Source: Corella eumyota
Lineage: Eukaryota > Chordata > Ascidiacea > Phlebobranchia > Corellidae
Length of the DNA: 64,000 nucleotides
Assembly: GCA_963082875.1 (NCBI GenBank)
Contig: OY720103.1
Span: forward strand, 10,788,001-10,852,000
Direction of reading: 5' to 3'
The position numbers were made by a program, and so were the translations under genes. Shown here in pieces: positions 27,036 through 39,900 of the stretch (position 1 is the stretch's first letter; every line of letters begins with the position of its first letter). The notes under the pieces were generated by a model. That model was given only the letters and a program-made list of their open reading frames with translations. It was not told the origin of the DNA and did no database searches.

Positions 27036-27698
27036 TTTAATCTATTTCACAACTGAATATCTAATTTACTTTTAGACCATTGATATAGGGATAAAAAGGA
27101 ATCAACCCACCCAATATTTATAGCTGGGAACCCACATAAAACTTTTGCACTTTGGATAACAGGATATTTCATCTGTGAGTAAAACTTTTACTTTTCAATT
27201 TTGTTATTTTCTATTATTTGTTAAGGTTTAACTAATTCTAATGCAAACAGATTTATTTGTTGGGTATTTTATATTTAAAAGTGGATGTATAAGGCTACAA
27301 TTAGTGTAATACGAAAACAAGTTAAAGTTTATAGGACAAATATGTGTTTTAAATTATGTTGCTTCTTTTGAGTTATTTTTTACAAAAAGTTGAACACATG
27401 AATGTTTGCTCTCGTGCATCATCTTGCGGTTCAAAAATAAATGACTTCCACATAATAGGCAAGAATTTGGAATGTGTTATATATTAGAACTACATAAGGA
27501 AAACATTTTTCCTAAACAAAACCCAAAAGGTATAAATATTGACTTTATATTTATTATGATTTCTGCTCTTTTTAATAGTAAAATTTGTGTGTCAATTAAT
27601 ATATTAAAGCAGTCTAAAGTTAAATGCGTTTCTTTTAATGTAATTCAAAAACAAATTAGCTTAAAGCCGAATGCTTGCAACTGTAGTTTGGGTTAAGC
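27036..27698. promoter_or_regulatory. Upstream region of the EGF gene with the right direct-repeat member
   Basis: The direct repeat at 27130-27205 (ACCCACATAAAACTTTTGCA, GGATAACAGGATATT, GTGAGTAAAACTTTTACTTT) lies about 95-170 bp upstream of the start codon, where promoter elements are expected. Open frames further right are AT-rich and unconvincing. Confidence 0.45.
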
Positions 27699-29522
27699 CT
27701 AAGGACTGATTTCACGCGTGATTTGAAGCTCTGAACTTAATTTATCGCCGCCTAAAACGCCGCCAACTTTTGTTAATTTTCCCGTTGCTGAAGAGAGTGA
27801 AGTTTCCATTCGTTTTGCGACCTAAAAAAAAGTCTAGTTATTAGGTTTTTTTGACAGTGTTTAGAAATGGGTAGCGTTTTTTAAAGCTTTTATGACATAT
27901 TATTTACAATTTGTCTTTTGTAATTGTAGATTTTAAGATGGTTATTCAAATATTACAGTTACAAAAAAAAATGTATTAGAAAATTATAAAAATGGACAAC
28001 TAGCTGTCTATAAATTAAGTTCTTATCTTCATACCTGTTCAAGATCCGCTATACGTGCGTTATCCATGGCTCGCTTGAGATCGTGTGAATTTAACTGCTG
28101 GGTGAGTTCGTCGTTTAAAGTCTCAGCTTTTTTAAGTTGTCGTAACGTTTCGACGTGCTTACGTAGAACTTCTTTTCTTTGTTGCGTCATAATCTAATCA
28201 AGGTAACAAATAATGTATTTTTTGTCACCTACACGAGGTCATGGGTTTGATCTCCACTGCTTTCATGCTGTAGTGCCCACGAGTAAGGCGCTATAAACGG
28301 TACGAACTCCTGCTGAGCCAGCACTTAATCAGCAGTATAATTATCGGGCAATTATAATCAATAATATCCCAAACTAAAGTCAACTTGATACTGGGTCAGG
28401 GTAACTGATGTTACTCTATGTTTAGGTCGTGAAGTCGACCTTCCCACGTCGGGGGTAAAAATACCAAAATACATTAGGAAAAAACAATAGTCGAACTACT
28501 GCATATTTAAAAAAATAAATTAAACTCTAGGTTTTATATCATGACATGGTCACTACTACCTACCTCAATTGTCGATTTAAGCATTTCGTTTTCAGCTGCT
28601 AAAGTTTTTGTTGTTTGCTGTTCACCGTTAAACAAAACTTCCATTTCTTGTTTGGTTTCTTCTAAGTTTTTAACTTCGGCAAATGTGGATTCTAATTTGT
28701 CTAATTTCTCGCGAAAATTTTCACGTAGGACCGTTATTTCTTGCCTACAATAATTTGTTTTAAAATTAATTAAATAGTCTACATTTTTTTATTTAAATAT
28801 TTTAAAAAAATATTACGTTTTAGTTTTCAAATCTTTTTCAAGAGTTTTTTTTTGCGTTGTCATTATTTCCAAATCTTCTGTTTGCACCTTACAGACATCA
28901 TTTACTTTTTGAATCTCGTTTTTCATTGAACTTTGCAGTCTTTCAGCCTCCTTTTCTACTCTAGTCTTACTTTCTAACGCTGCTCTTACATGTTCCAAGG
29001 TTGTATAAATGCTTTGCTGTGTCTTGACTTCGTTTTGAAGCCTTTCCCCTTTGCATGTTTCAGAAATGTTATTAGTCCTAAACAAAAATGTTTGAAAAGG
29101 TAATTAATATATTAATCTAGTATTTTTCGTGTTTATTGGCCTTTGATGTAAAAAGGTCGACATAGCTTTAACATGGAGTAGCATTTGCTATTTAAACTCA
29201 GTCTATAGGTCTTTTAACTTATTTTAAACACTTTCTATACTTACTCATTGGTTTTAAAAACGCAAGCTTTTTTCTGAAAACATTGGTGAGCCAAGTACAC
29301 AACGATCACTAAAACTGATATCCAAAAACAGACATCGCTTTCTGAAAAATGTCGAATTGAAGCTGATATACCCAGCAGACCTACAAATACAAACCTAACT
29401 AATACTAGGATAACAGAGCTTACAGCTTTTGGTAAAAGCCTAACTGCTGCGACTATAAATCGGTATATTTGTAGAATGTAGTACTCAGGTCGTATATAAA
29501 ATGGCTGATTTGTCGAATACAT
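27699..29522 (-). CDS. Unrecognised membrane-anchored coiled-coil protein
   Basis: Five exons, 29245-29522, 28817-29077, 28564-28744, 28035-28193 and 27699-27821, all GT-AG and in phase; 333 residues. The N-terminus has two hydrophobic stretches: FIVAAVRLLPKAVSSVILVL continuing into VRFVFVGLLGISA, and FWISVLVIVVYLAHQCF. The remaining two thirds is charged and heptad-like (LQNEVKTQQSIYTTLEHVRA, LRKHVETLRQLKKAETLNDE), so a long cytoplasmic coiled coil is expected. The short tail VGGVLGGDKLSSELQ is Gly-containing. I start at ATG 29520-29522; an in-frame TTG just upstream is not needed. I do not recognise a family; the layout suits an organelle-membrane tether, but that is a guess. Confidence 0.75.
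28205..28470 (+). repeat. tRNA-derived SINE lacking the extreme head
   Basis: CTACACGAGGTCATGGGTTTGA, ATGCTGTAGTGCCCACGAG, GCTGAGCCAGCACTTAATCA, CTGGGTCAGGGTAACTGATG, TTCCCACGTCGGGGGTAAA. Intron of the coiled-coil gene. Confidence 0.75.
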
Positions 29523-29887
29523 ATCCAATAACTATTTTCTTTCATTTTCTTAGCGGTCGCCCTCACCACTAGGCCTTAATTCCATTATATCAAAAAAATT
29601 AGATTTTGAATTTTATTTTTATTCAGAAAATAAAAAAATTAACACATTTTATTTATATTTTAATGTAATAATTAGTTAATAGTGACGTCAGCAATACTAT
29701 ACAATATAAACAATAGCGCAAAGCCTTTAAACACAAAAAAATTAGAAATTTATTAATTAGTTGCCAAAAATAAAATCAAAATTTAGTTTTTTTGCTTTTG
29801 AAATTATGCCTTAACCACTAGACAACAATTGGCTTTTAAAATATTGTTGAAAAACACTTTTTTACGCAAAAAACCAGCCTAAAATCT

Positions 29888-30938
29888 TCAGTAAGCTGGT
29901 ACTGAGAAATTCAGTTTTGCCTTCTGGCTTCTTAGTGGGACATATTTCGGGTAACTGTCACTCAGCGACGCACTTAAGCGTGTTAATCTGCTGTCGGTCA
30001 TCGGCCACCTCTGAATTTGATTGGTCGACAATGAGGTCGTGTTGGCGCCAGCTGCCGGTAGCGAATTTGCGTCATCTACTTCACCGATAAAACGAGATTC
30101 GCTACTTTTGTTAGATCGCGCGTCTTCGTTGATATTTGGTAGAAATCGTTCTTTTTGGGTAACGAAAATCGGATGGTCACGTGATGCTATGGTTGCCATC
30201 GTATCCGTGGAAGTCCGGCGTCGTCCTGGCAACGTAGTCGACGCTTTTTGTTGAATAATAGTTGACGGTAAAATTGTTCTATTAGCTGGAATAACCGTCG
30301 CCCTTCGCGGTTTGTTTTTTAAGAACGGGTTTTCGTTGATGGCTGTGACGTCAACGTTACGTAACAAATCGTGCATTATCGACGTTTTTTTTCTTTGTTT
30401 CTCGAGAAAGAGTTTACGTTGCCATTGACATTGAACGACAAAGTTGAATCGTTGTTTAGACATATCGTACAGCTTACAATCTAACATCTTCTGCTCGGTT
30501 ATGTTTTTACTTGTTTGAAATGCTGGTCTAGAAGCACCAACTAAACAATATATTATATATATTTTATCTTATTCTAAGACTAAAAAGGTTTCCCAGCGCT
30601 TTAGCTGTAGACTGGGTCGGGATAACTGATGTTACGTTACTCTACGTTTAGGCCGTGAAGTCGACCTTTTCACATTAAGATAAATATATAAAAATAATAT
30701 AACTAAAAAAGTCAACTTAAGACTGGGCCAGGGTAACAAATGTTACTCTGTGTTTAGGTCGTAAAGTCGTCGAGAATAATTATACTTAATAAAGTATAAG
30801 CTAATTGGAAAGTTAATTGTTATTACCTTTTATTGTTTCAGCTCTCGTCTCTGCTATCCAGCCTTCAATTTCTTTTAAAGCATCTTGTTTTCTTCCCTTT
30901 ATAAACCGACTTCCAATCGTCTTAGGAGGTTTGGACAT
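29888..30938 (-). CDS. Unrecognised small basic protein
   Basis: Two exons, 30827-30938 and 29888-30522 (acceptor GACCAG/CA, phase 1), give 248 residues starting MSKPPKTIGSRFIKGRKQDA. Residues about 20-100 look helical and mixed-charge (EIEGWIAETRAETIKAFQTS, QCQWQRKLFLEKQRKKTSIM); the rest is Ser/Arg/Asn rich and probably disordered (GRRRTSTDTMATIASRD, RLTRLSASLSDSYPKY). No signal peptide or membrane span. The 365 bp to the next gene downstream on the same strand is longer than usual for a trans-spliced Ciona operon. The family is not recognised. Confidence 0.65.
30600..30780 (+). repeat. Two SINE 3' fragments
   Basis: ACTGGGTCGGGATAACTGAT with GTCGACCTTTTCACATTAAG (30610-30680), then ACTGGGCCAGGGTAACAAAT with TGTTTAGGTCGTAAAGTCG (30720-30770). 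In the intron of the small basic gene. Confidence 0.6.
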
Positions 30939-32032
30939 CTTTAAACGTTTTAAATAAAACTATTTAAAAAAAAAATATTAAATTAATTACATATTTTAAC
31001 AGATATTAAGGAAAATTTTAGAACTTTAAATTACTAATCCATTGCAATAAACATAGCTTTTAAATAATGACCATTACTTATTTCTAACAACTGTTCTGAC
31101 TGCTGTACAGTTAGTCTTTGCAGACTGCCTTGTAGTAAATTAAAAATGCTTTTCTGTTTAATATACCTCACCGAATGTAGTAGCTCATGTTGCTATACAA
31201 CATTACCTCCAGAAAACTACACGGGCTTAAACTATAGGCAACTCATGTCGTTAATTCATTTCATTATAAAGAGAAATACGTCTTGCTATTGTCTTCTATT
31301 ATTTACATCGTATTAATTACACCATTTGATGTAAAGAGGTTTGAGACTGTGGTGGTCATTTAAAGTATGTTAAATATCATGGTAAAGTCGAGCGAGACAT
31401 GTTGTGAAAATTGGATTAGTTTCAATGTGGGTTGGGTTAGATTGGCGTCGTTTTAAAACTATTTTGTTGATGTTTTGAGTGAAATTTAAGTTATTATATT
31501 AAGTTTCAAAAAGGTTTATGAGATAAATTGATTGATTGTATCAATATATTAAATAAGGAATAAACTCTAACAACCTGTATGTAGTTAAAAGTTTTCTGTG
31601 GAATTCTTTAGGATTGAATTTTCTCTTAGATGCAACTTTAACATTTAGTTACTAACAATTAAACATTCACCTATATTTGACTTTTTTTTATTTAGTTTTA
31701 TTGGGAATTTAACTAACAATTTTCAAACTCCGATATATTTTTAATTACTTTAAATTTTGTTAGTTTTTATATTGTGTTTTTATTTCTTAACAATATTGGA
31801 ACATAAAAAATACAACTTTAAGCTTGGCCTAATATGAAAATTAATATTAATGCTTAAAAATATTTTTGCAAAAAAATATAAATGTGAAATTCCGTTTTAT
31901 TTTATTTCCGCAATTCACCGAAATTCCGTTTCACTCCGCACTTCAGCGCTAGGAATTCTATCAAGTGTTGTTCCGCGTTTTCTAAATTTCACAACAAAAA
32001 GTTAAGTTTAATGTTAATTTTCTTGAATGTAA
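30939..32032. promoter_or_regulatory. Divergent spacer upstream of the small basic gene and TATDN1
   Basis: 1.1 kb between divergent start codons. The last 150 bp before TATDN1 (CCGCAATTCACCG, CACTCCGCACTTCAGCGC) is less AT-rich than its surroundings and may be the TATDN1 promoter. No other gene seen. Confidence 0.45.
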
Positions 32033-32938
32033 ATGATTAAAAGTTGTCAGAAACTAGTTAGAACGATGAAGTTTATAGATATAGGGGCTAATTTAACTGA
32101 CCCAGTGTTTACGGGGGTTTATAGGGGAAAACAAAAACATGAGAACGATTTTGCGGATATTTTACAAAGAGCAAAAGACGTCGGGGTGGAAAAAATGGTA
32201 ATTACAGGAGGTACTTTATCTGAATCAAAACATGCTCTGGAATTGTGCAAAGATAATAAAGATTTTTTTTGCACGGTTGGATGCCATCCTACAAGATCAA
32301 ACGAATTTTTAAAGGACCCTGAAAATTATCTTGAAAGTTTGTTAAAATTAGCAAAAGAGGATAAAAGGGTTGTTGCAGTTGGGGAATGTGGTTTAGATTA
32401 CGATCGCTTACATTTTTGTGAGAAAGAAGTCCAACAAAAATACTTTGAACGTCAATTTGAAATTGCGATTAAAACACAGTTACCGATGTTTTTGCATTGC
32501 CGGAATGCACATGACGATTTCTTAAATATTATGAGAAAATATCGAAGTCAAATAAAAGGCGGAGTTGTGCATTCTTTCACAGGAACAATTGCAGAGGCAA
32601 AAAATATCTTAGACTTGAATTTATTTATCGGGATAAACGGTTGTTCGTTAAAAACGGAAGAAAACTTAGAAGCTATGAAATCAATTCCGAGCGATAAATT
32701 AATGATTGAAACCGATTGTCCATATTGTGATGTCAGACGAACACACGCTGGTTTCGAGCATCTTAAAACAGCATTTCCAATTAAAAAAAATTGGGAAAAA
32801 GGGAGTTGTGTTAAAAGTCGTAACGAACCTTGTAATATCATTCAAGTTTTGGAAGTTATGGCTGGGGTAAGAAACGAAGATCCCGAACAATTAGCTCAAA
32901 TTATGTTTAATAATACTATGAAAATGTTTTTTAGCTAA
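32033..32938 (+). CDS. TATDN1: TatD-type deoxyribonuclease
   Basis: A single exon of 301 codons. Metal-dependent hydrolase of the TatD family (3'-5' exonuclease/DNase; the animal member is linked to chromosome stability and apoptotic DNA cleavage). Visible metal-site and family motifs: [14 protein letters not shown] near the start, [24 protein letters not shown] with the metal Glu, [26 protein letters not shown] and [10 protein letters not shown] with the late Asp, followed by [15 protein letters not shown]. Length and order match human TATDN1. ATG at 32033 gives 11 extra residues; the ATG at 32066 ([10 protein letters not shown]) fits the family's usual start and could be the real one. No intron is seen, unlike all its neighbours. 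Confidence 0.93.
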   Translation: MIKSCQKLVRTMKFIDIGANLTDPVFTGVYRGKQKHENDFADILQRAKDVGVEKMVITGGTLSESKHALELCKDNKDFFCTVGCHPTRSNEFLKDPENYLESLLKLAKEDKRVVAVGECGLDYDRLHFCEKEVQQKYFERQFEIAIKTQLPMFLHCRNAHDDFLNIMRKYRSQIKGGVVHSFTGTIAEAKNILDLNLFIGINGCSLKTEENLEAMKSIPSDKLMIETDCPYCDVRRTHAGFEHLKTAFPIKKNWEKGSCVKSRNEPCNIIQVLEVMAGVRNEDPEQLAQIMFNNTMKMFFS

Positions 32939-33932
32939 TTAGAGTTTTAATAATTTATATTTAATTTAGAGTGGTAATTATTCAAAGGTTAGGGTAATAG
33001 AATATTTGGATTTTATATAAAAGCGTACGTCACGAAATGAAGTAGAGGTTGTAACTAAATATGACCATACAAAATTTTGTAATTAAACTTCACCCAATTT
33101 CTAAAAATTTTTACCATTTTGTAAGATTTTATTAACACCGAAAATGTTAAACTTTTTGAACTTTTGTTTGTATAATGTAGTTTGATGACACTTTTATCTC
33201 ATGTTTTATCTCAACATTCTATTAATTATTAACACTTTGTTACTAAGTTTTAGTCACATTGGTGATGTTTGTAACAAGTTTATTAGGTAATAGGAATCAA
33301 AGTAAATTAAGTTTTTTTATTAGTTGTGGATAAATTGACAAAAATTGTGCAATTTAAAACAGATAAATTGCAAACTAAAATAGACTTTATTTTCTTTTTA
33401 GAAGTAATTAGGGCATTTGGTATATTAATATCCCACAAAAAAAATAAATTCTGGTTAAATTCGTCAATTAATATTCTACTTCTTATTATCAGGTTAAAAT
33501 TTTACTTAATTTTTAATATGTAAATAAATTATAAAAACTTTTTACTAAAATTTTATTAAGTCATTAATTAACTTTTCATTATATTCTATCTTAACAAACA
33601 CTTTTGTTTGTAGAATCTCTTAAAGCACTTTTTATTGATTCAACGAATAAATTAAACTGACATTTGATCAACTAACATTTCACAACTCAACAAAACCGGC
33701 ATTTCAACAATCGGTACGTTAAAACTGCTTATAATTTATAACTCAAATCTAACAGGAAATCAATGAAATGTTTAAATTGATTGTTCACAAAATGTCGGTA
33801 TTCGTTCTGATATTGATGTTGTTGAATTATATCCGTTTGTGATTTTTAAATTATACACAAATGATTTGTAGTTTTAATTAGACCGGTAGAAAGGTGGTTT
33901 GTTTTAAATTAAATAAAATTTTATTTTTGACG
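32939..33932. other. Spacer between TATDN1 and the AMPK gamma gene
   Basis: AT-rich, with TATDN1's 3' UTR at the left and the PRKAG promoter region at the right. A short open frame at 33326-33523 is Lys/Ile-rich low-complexity sequence. Nothing else seen. Confidence 0.55.
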
Positions 33933-36900
33933 ATGGCTTTGTTAAAAAAAGCATGGCATAAGTATAAAAAAAATTTAAGACGGAAAAGGTAAATTGAAAA
34001 GTTTTTAATTTTATGCTGTTGAGAGCATGCTGTTAATTGTGTTTAAAAACTTAAGAATCAATTTTATTAAAAAAATTTGTAATTTAATTTTTTTTGTTAT
34101 TTTAGAAAAAGAGCCGAATCGACGAAATTACAAAGTCCCATAAAAGGTAAAATTCTTGTGGTTTGACTTAATTTTAAGTAGTTTTTAATCTCATTAAGTT
34201 GTTTTTAAAAGCTACTTTAAAATTAATTGCAATGGTAATCAAAAAATTATAAGCCTATGAACCTGTAGTGTAAAAAAAAAACTTTTAAATTTTCAAAAAA
34301 TTGGGGACTACTATTAAATTACTAAAAAAAAAAAATTTTAAAGAAAAATGAAAAAATCCAGTTTTGTAAAAAATAGTTACATATTTTATATAAATGCTTT
34401 ACTGTAATATTTATTTAATTTTCTAATTTTGACTTTAACTTACACTTAGGTATGATCAAAAGACAACACAAAGACGAGGCCAACCACTTAAACATTCAAG
34501 ATCAAAGTTTACATACAAGTCGATCCTTACCAGAGTACCACAACCTTAAAATTAACCACCCTCTTACTGAACAGGATCGCTCTCATGAAATGCTCGATTT
34601 ATCACAAGTAAGTTAAGTTGATTTTTGTCTCTAAATGTAATTTAAGTGGGGTAGTATAGTGGTGCTGATATGTTACCTTAAATATTAGATTTTTTTTTAG
34701 TATTATCAAAAATGTTTGTCATGGTAAGGGGTAAAAGCACTTGAATTCACTACATGTGGTCTTAGGTTCGATCACCTAAACTTCAATGCTGTAGCACTAT
34801 TTAGTAAGGCATATAAACGACATAAACTCCTGATAAGCCAAAACTAACCAGCAGATTAATTATTGGGCAATTATAATAAATAATATCCCAAACTGCCAAA
34901 GTCAACTTAAGACTGGGTTGGGGTAACAAATGTTACTCTATGTTTAAGTCCTGAAATCAGATTATAACTAAGACAGAATGTGTATTTAAAATTGTATATA
35001 ATGTTGTATTTAACTGTTATTACTAATGTAGGATATGGCGATAATAGATGATGGAAACTATGCTGGGGAGATGATTGACAGGTTGAGTTTAGATGGATCA
35101 GGTAAATTAATAATATTTTCGTATTTGATTTATTTCTTTAAAATTCTGCTAAACCAATTAGCACATATATTATCTGATATTTATATTCAAAATTATTAAC
35201 ATACCGAACTGCCAACGTCAACATAAGACGGGGTTGAGGCAACTAATGTTACTCTATGTTCAGACTGTTAAGTCAACCTTTCCACATCAAGTTTAAAAAA
35301 AGCGAAAGAAAACTTCCCGTTTACTTTATTTGATTTATTATTTAATGACATAAATATAGCAGTTAGCATCATGTATATTGCAATATTCCATTATTAAAGC
35401 TAAATTTACTGTAAAACTTTACATTTAATTTAGACACTGAAGGTGAACTTGGTGATCGAGTTTACGGGGAATTTATGAAAGAACATCGTTGCTACGATCT
35501 TATTCCAACTAGTTCTAAACTGGTGGTGTTTGATACAAAACTCTCCGTCAAAAAAGCATTCTATGCGCTAGTGGCAAATGGTAAGTTTAAGATATTTTTT
35601 AAATAATTTGTTGTTGATTTGTATAAGACTTTATAGTTAGTTTTAATGAAAATGGACTGTTAAAAGTCATAAAATCAATACTGTAAATTATTTATGGGTT
35701 TTCTTAATTGACTTATCTTGCTTTTTTTATCTAAAATTATCTGAGATTTAAATGTCTTAACTGTAATGAAGGATACAATTAATTTTTAATCAATTTTAAG
35801 CGTTTAATGCTAAAGAATTTTAATTTTTGTTTAATTTAAGATCTATATATAATTGAAGCTTAGTGACAATATGTAAATATATTTATGTCCAATTTATAGA
35901 CCTACAAAATAAATAAAACTGCCGTTTGTGGTGTGCAGGTAAATTATCTCGATTAAATATTAGTTGTGAGTTGCGATCATATTACGACAAATAAAATGCT
36001 AACTGTAAGGCATGATATTGAGTAGTAAATAATAAAAACAGTTAAATTTTTTTTACAAAAAAAAGGTTAAAACTGTTGTTCATTTTGTAATTACTACAGA
36101 TTAAAGTTTTAAATTATTATTTTTTTTTTTTAAAGTTTAAAATTTTTTTCTTTTTTTTCTAGGTTTGCGAGCAGCTCCTTTATGGGATAGTGAAGGTCAG
36201 GAGTTTGTAGGGATGCTGACGATCACAGACTTTATCAACATCCTGAACACCTACTACACATCTCCTGCTGTGAAGATGCATGAGTTGGAGGAACATTTGA
36301 TTGACACCTGGAGAGGAGGATTGAACTCAACTAAACTCATTGCTATCGACCCTGAAGCAAGGTTGGTTATAAGTTTAAAGGGAAATTCTACTGAGAAATA
36401 GTTAAAAATTTAAAGGGGAACTTCACTAAAAAATAGTCTAAAATTTAAAGGGGAATTTCATCGTAAAATAGTTTAAAATTTAAAGGGGTAGTTCACTTAA
36501 AAATTTTTATATATAATAAGTGTTATGTTTCTTATGGAACGGATATTTTAGGAATATACTTTTAGTTGGTTTGTATAATGATTTATAGAGCTTTTAAGAT
36601 TGTGAAGCTTTATTTTCAAAGGCCCTTTTTTTTGAGTTTTGTATGATTGATATTTTGTAATTTAAGCATTCAATTAAAAATGCTATTTTTGTAGTTTTGA
36701 CTTTTATAATAATAAAAACAATATATAGTTGAATTAAACTACATGTAAATGTCATAATGATTCTCATTAGCTTTTATATAATGAAAAGTTACATTTGACT
36801 TATCAAGCTGTCAACATAAGTTAATAGTGGTTGTCAGTACAATGTCTGTTTCATTTCAATCATTCTAAAAATATCTATTTTAAAACATTGCTTTGTTAAT

Positions 36901-39900
36901 TTCAATATCAGTCACCCTATTTTTTAATTGTTGTAATAAGGTCACAACTCTCAACTAATATTTGCTCGTCACAATTTACCCAAGCACCACACATGGCAGT
37001 TTTATTTCTTTTGTAGGCCCATAAATTGAACATATTAAGATAAGCTCCATTATATATAGATGTAAACTGTTTTATTTATTAGCTCACTTATTAAACTTTA
37101 TCTTGTATTTTTTTTAGTTTATTTGATGGACTAAGAAAGTTGATCAAAAACAAAATCCACCGACTTCCGATCATGGAGAAAACTGCAGGGAATCCACTTT
37201 ATATTTTGACCCACAAACGAATCCTCAAATTTCTCTACCTTTTTGTAAGTTCAACAATGACTTAAGATTTTGTAGTATATTGTAAATAAGATTGTGTTAG
37301 CCTAAAACATATGGTAGAAAATGTCTTTAATTAAAAAAATTGATAAAAATGGTAAAATTGTTAAAAATCGTAGAAAATGTTAAAAAATGGTAGAAAATGT
37401 TAAAAAAATGGTAAAAATTGTTAAAAATCGTAGAAAATGTTAAAAAATGGTAGAAAATGTTAAAAAAATGGTAAAAATTGTTACACTATAATAGAAATTG
37501 CTACTAGCAAGGCCCTTTGCGGGAATACTGCCATATGTAGGCAGCATGGATCAAACTCAGGGCCTCCGGTATAAAAGCACATTTTCACCTCCAAAGCTTT
37601 AAACAAATCTATTAAAAAGTTTAAGGAGTGGGGATCAAACCCAGGACCTCATATGTTAAACCTGCTGTCTTACTTAAATAATTTATTCTTTAATTTATGA
37701 AGTTTAATATAAATTTATTGTTATAGCTTCAAGATCTTTCTTGCCCGCCTTTTATGAAGAAAACATTGGGTGATTTAAAGATAGGAACGTACAACAGTAT
37801 ATGTACAGTGTCTGAAAACACTCCAATTATAGATGCCATCAAGTTGTTTGTTGAACATAGAGTGTCTGCTTTACCTGTGCTTCAACCGAATACAGGTTTG
37901 TTAAATTTTTTAAAGAGTTTATGTTAATATTGTTATTTTATTAGAGTAAGTTTAAGGTAATATTGTTTATTTTTTATTTAGGAAAAGTTGTGGACATATA
38001 CGCAAAGTTCGATGTTATTGTAAGTACAAAATTTTACCTTTTTTTTAAAATATACACTTTTTTGTTTGCTATGTATTATTACAAAAAGTACATCTTTTCT
38101 ATTTATTTATTCCTGATGTGGAAAGGTTGACTTCATGACCTGAACATAGAGTAACATTTGTAACCCTTACCCAGTCTTGAGTTGCCTGTGGCAGTTTGGG
38201 ATATTATGGAATATAATTGCCCGATAATTATACTGCTGATTTTAGGCTTAGCAGGAGTTCATGCTGTTTATAGCACCTTACTCAAAAGCTCTAAAGCATA
38301 AGAGCAGTGGGGATCAAACCCAGGACCACATGTAGTGAAGCCAAGTGTTTTGTCCACTACAGAATACCATATATTATCCTTATTATAAACTATTTAACTG
38401 CATAAATCAAGAGCACATAAAACATTAATATACTTAATATAAATATGTTATTTAATATATGTTGCTGTTTATAGAACTTAGCTGTACAACGCTCCTATAA
38501 CAACTTAGACATCACCGTCAAACAAGCTCTCTCACATCGACCTCTACGCTCGTCGGATGGTGGCGTGCTACGGTGCTATCTACACGAGACCTTTGACGTC
38601 ATAATGAAAAGAGTCGTCGAAGCCGAGGTAATTATGACGTCAAAATTGTTGTTCAAAAAATTTTTTTTATTCAATTTTGAATTTTTTGTTAAATTTCTTA
38701 ACCGCTAGATGATGCCCCCGAGCAATAATGGTTATTTAAAGAGATGGTTCGGTCGTAGAGTTTCCTTTTTAAATATGTTAGAATTTTTCCAACTTGCACG
38801 TGGATACCATTATTTTAAAAATTGGTCAAGTAGTTTTTGAGATATCGGGATTTGAAGGTAAATAGGGAAAGTCCCAACGCTCGCGAGTCACGTGACGCAC
38901 GACGTCATCGTCGTAAGATCATATGCTGGCAGACATAGGAAAATGACCTTATTTTGTTCTCTCTGACCCGTTTGTTGTACTTTTTTATAAATTTTTTTTG
39001 CAGAAAACAAACTTAACATAAAAAGCAATATTTAGCCATATTATATAAGACATTTAGCCATATTACATATTTTTTACTTTTAAAGTATTTTTAATTAGGT
39101 AGGCCGTATTTAAAAAAATTTAACAAATTATGGCTATGCTGTTAATTTTAAAAATTTACCAGCCAAAAACGCTTACAAACTTTTGCAAGAAAAAACAGGT
39201 CAACTTAAGGCAAAGTTTACCGTTAACACAGTCTTAGTTTTGTTTAAAATAAAATCACTTTATTGTTGTTAACTAATATATTGTCAAATTGTTCAAGTTA
39301 GAGTATTTAGCCTATATAGACGATATATACTTTATTTTGGTTATACTATAACAATTATTTTAGTTATATTTTTACAAGTATAAAGCACAAACTAAAGTTA
39401 AGAAGGGCAGCAAACACTATTATTTGTTGTCAGGGGTGCAATTACTTACGTATATTGTACGTTGAAAATTGTTTGGTTTATTAATTAAAAAATCCATAAA
39501 AGATGTTAACCAGAATATTTAGTTTATAGTTTATTGATGTATTATATACTTTATGTGTCTTAATCCAAGTGACGTTTAGTGATTAGAACTAGTTTTATAT
39601 GATACCCAACAAAATTGTCGGATATTTTAAGTTTTAAGCAAAACCTATACTGTTCTAACAGGTAAACTTTGCTTCAGTAACACTCAATTAACCTGTCTGT
39701 TTCTTGTAAGTGTTTGTCAACCAATCCTGGCCGTTTTTGGGTTGTAAATTTCTAAAATTAACAACATAACCTTAATTTGTTAGAATTTTTCAAATACAGC
39801 CTACCTAATTAAAAATACTTTAAAAGTAAAAAATGTCTTATATAATATGGCTAAATATTGCTTTTTATGTTAAGTTTGTTTTCTGCAAAAAAAATTTATA

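Noticed and set aside
27472-27696. 74-codon plus-strand open frame
   Set aside because: Low-complexity Ile/Lys/Asn-rich translation and no supporting signals.
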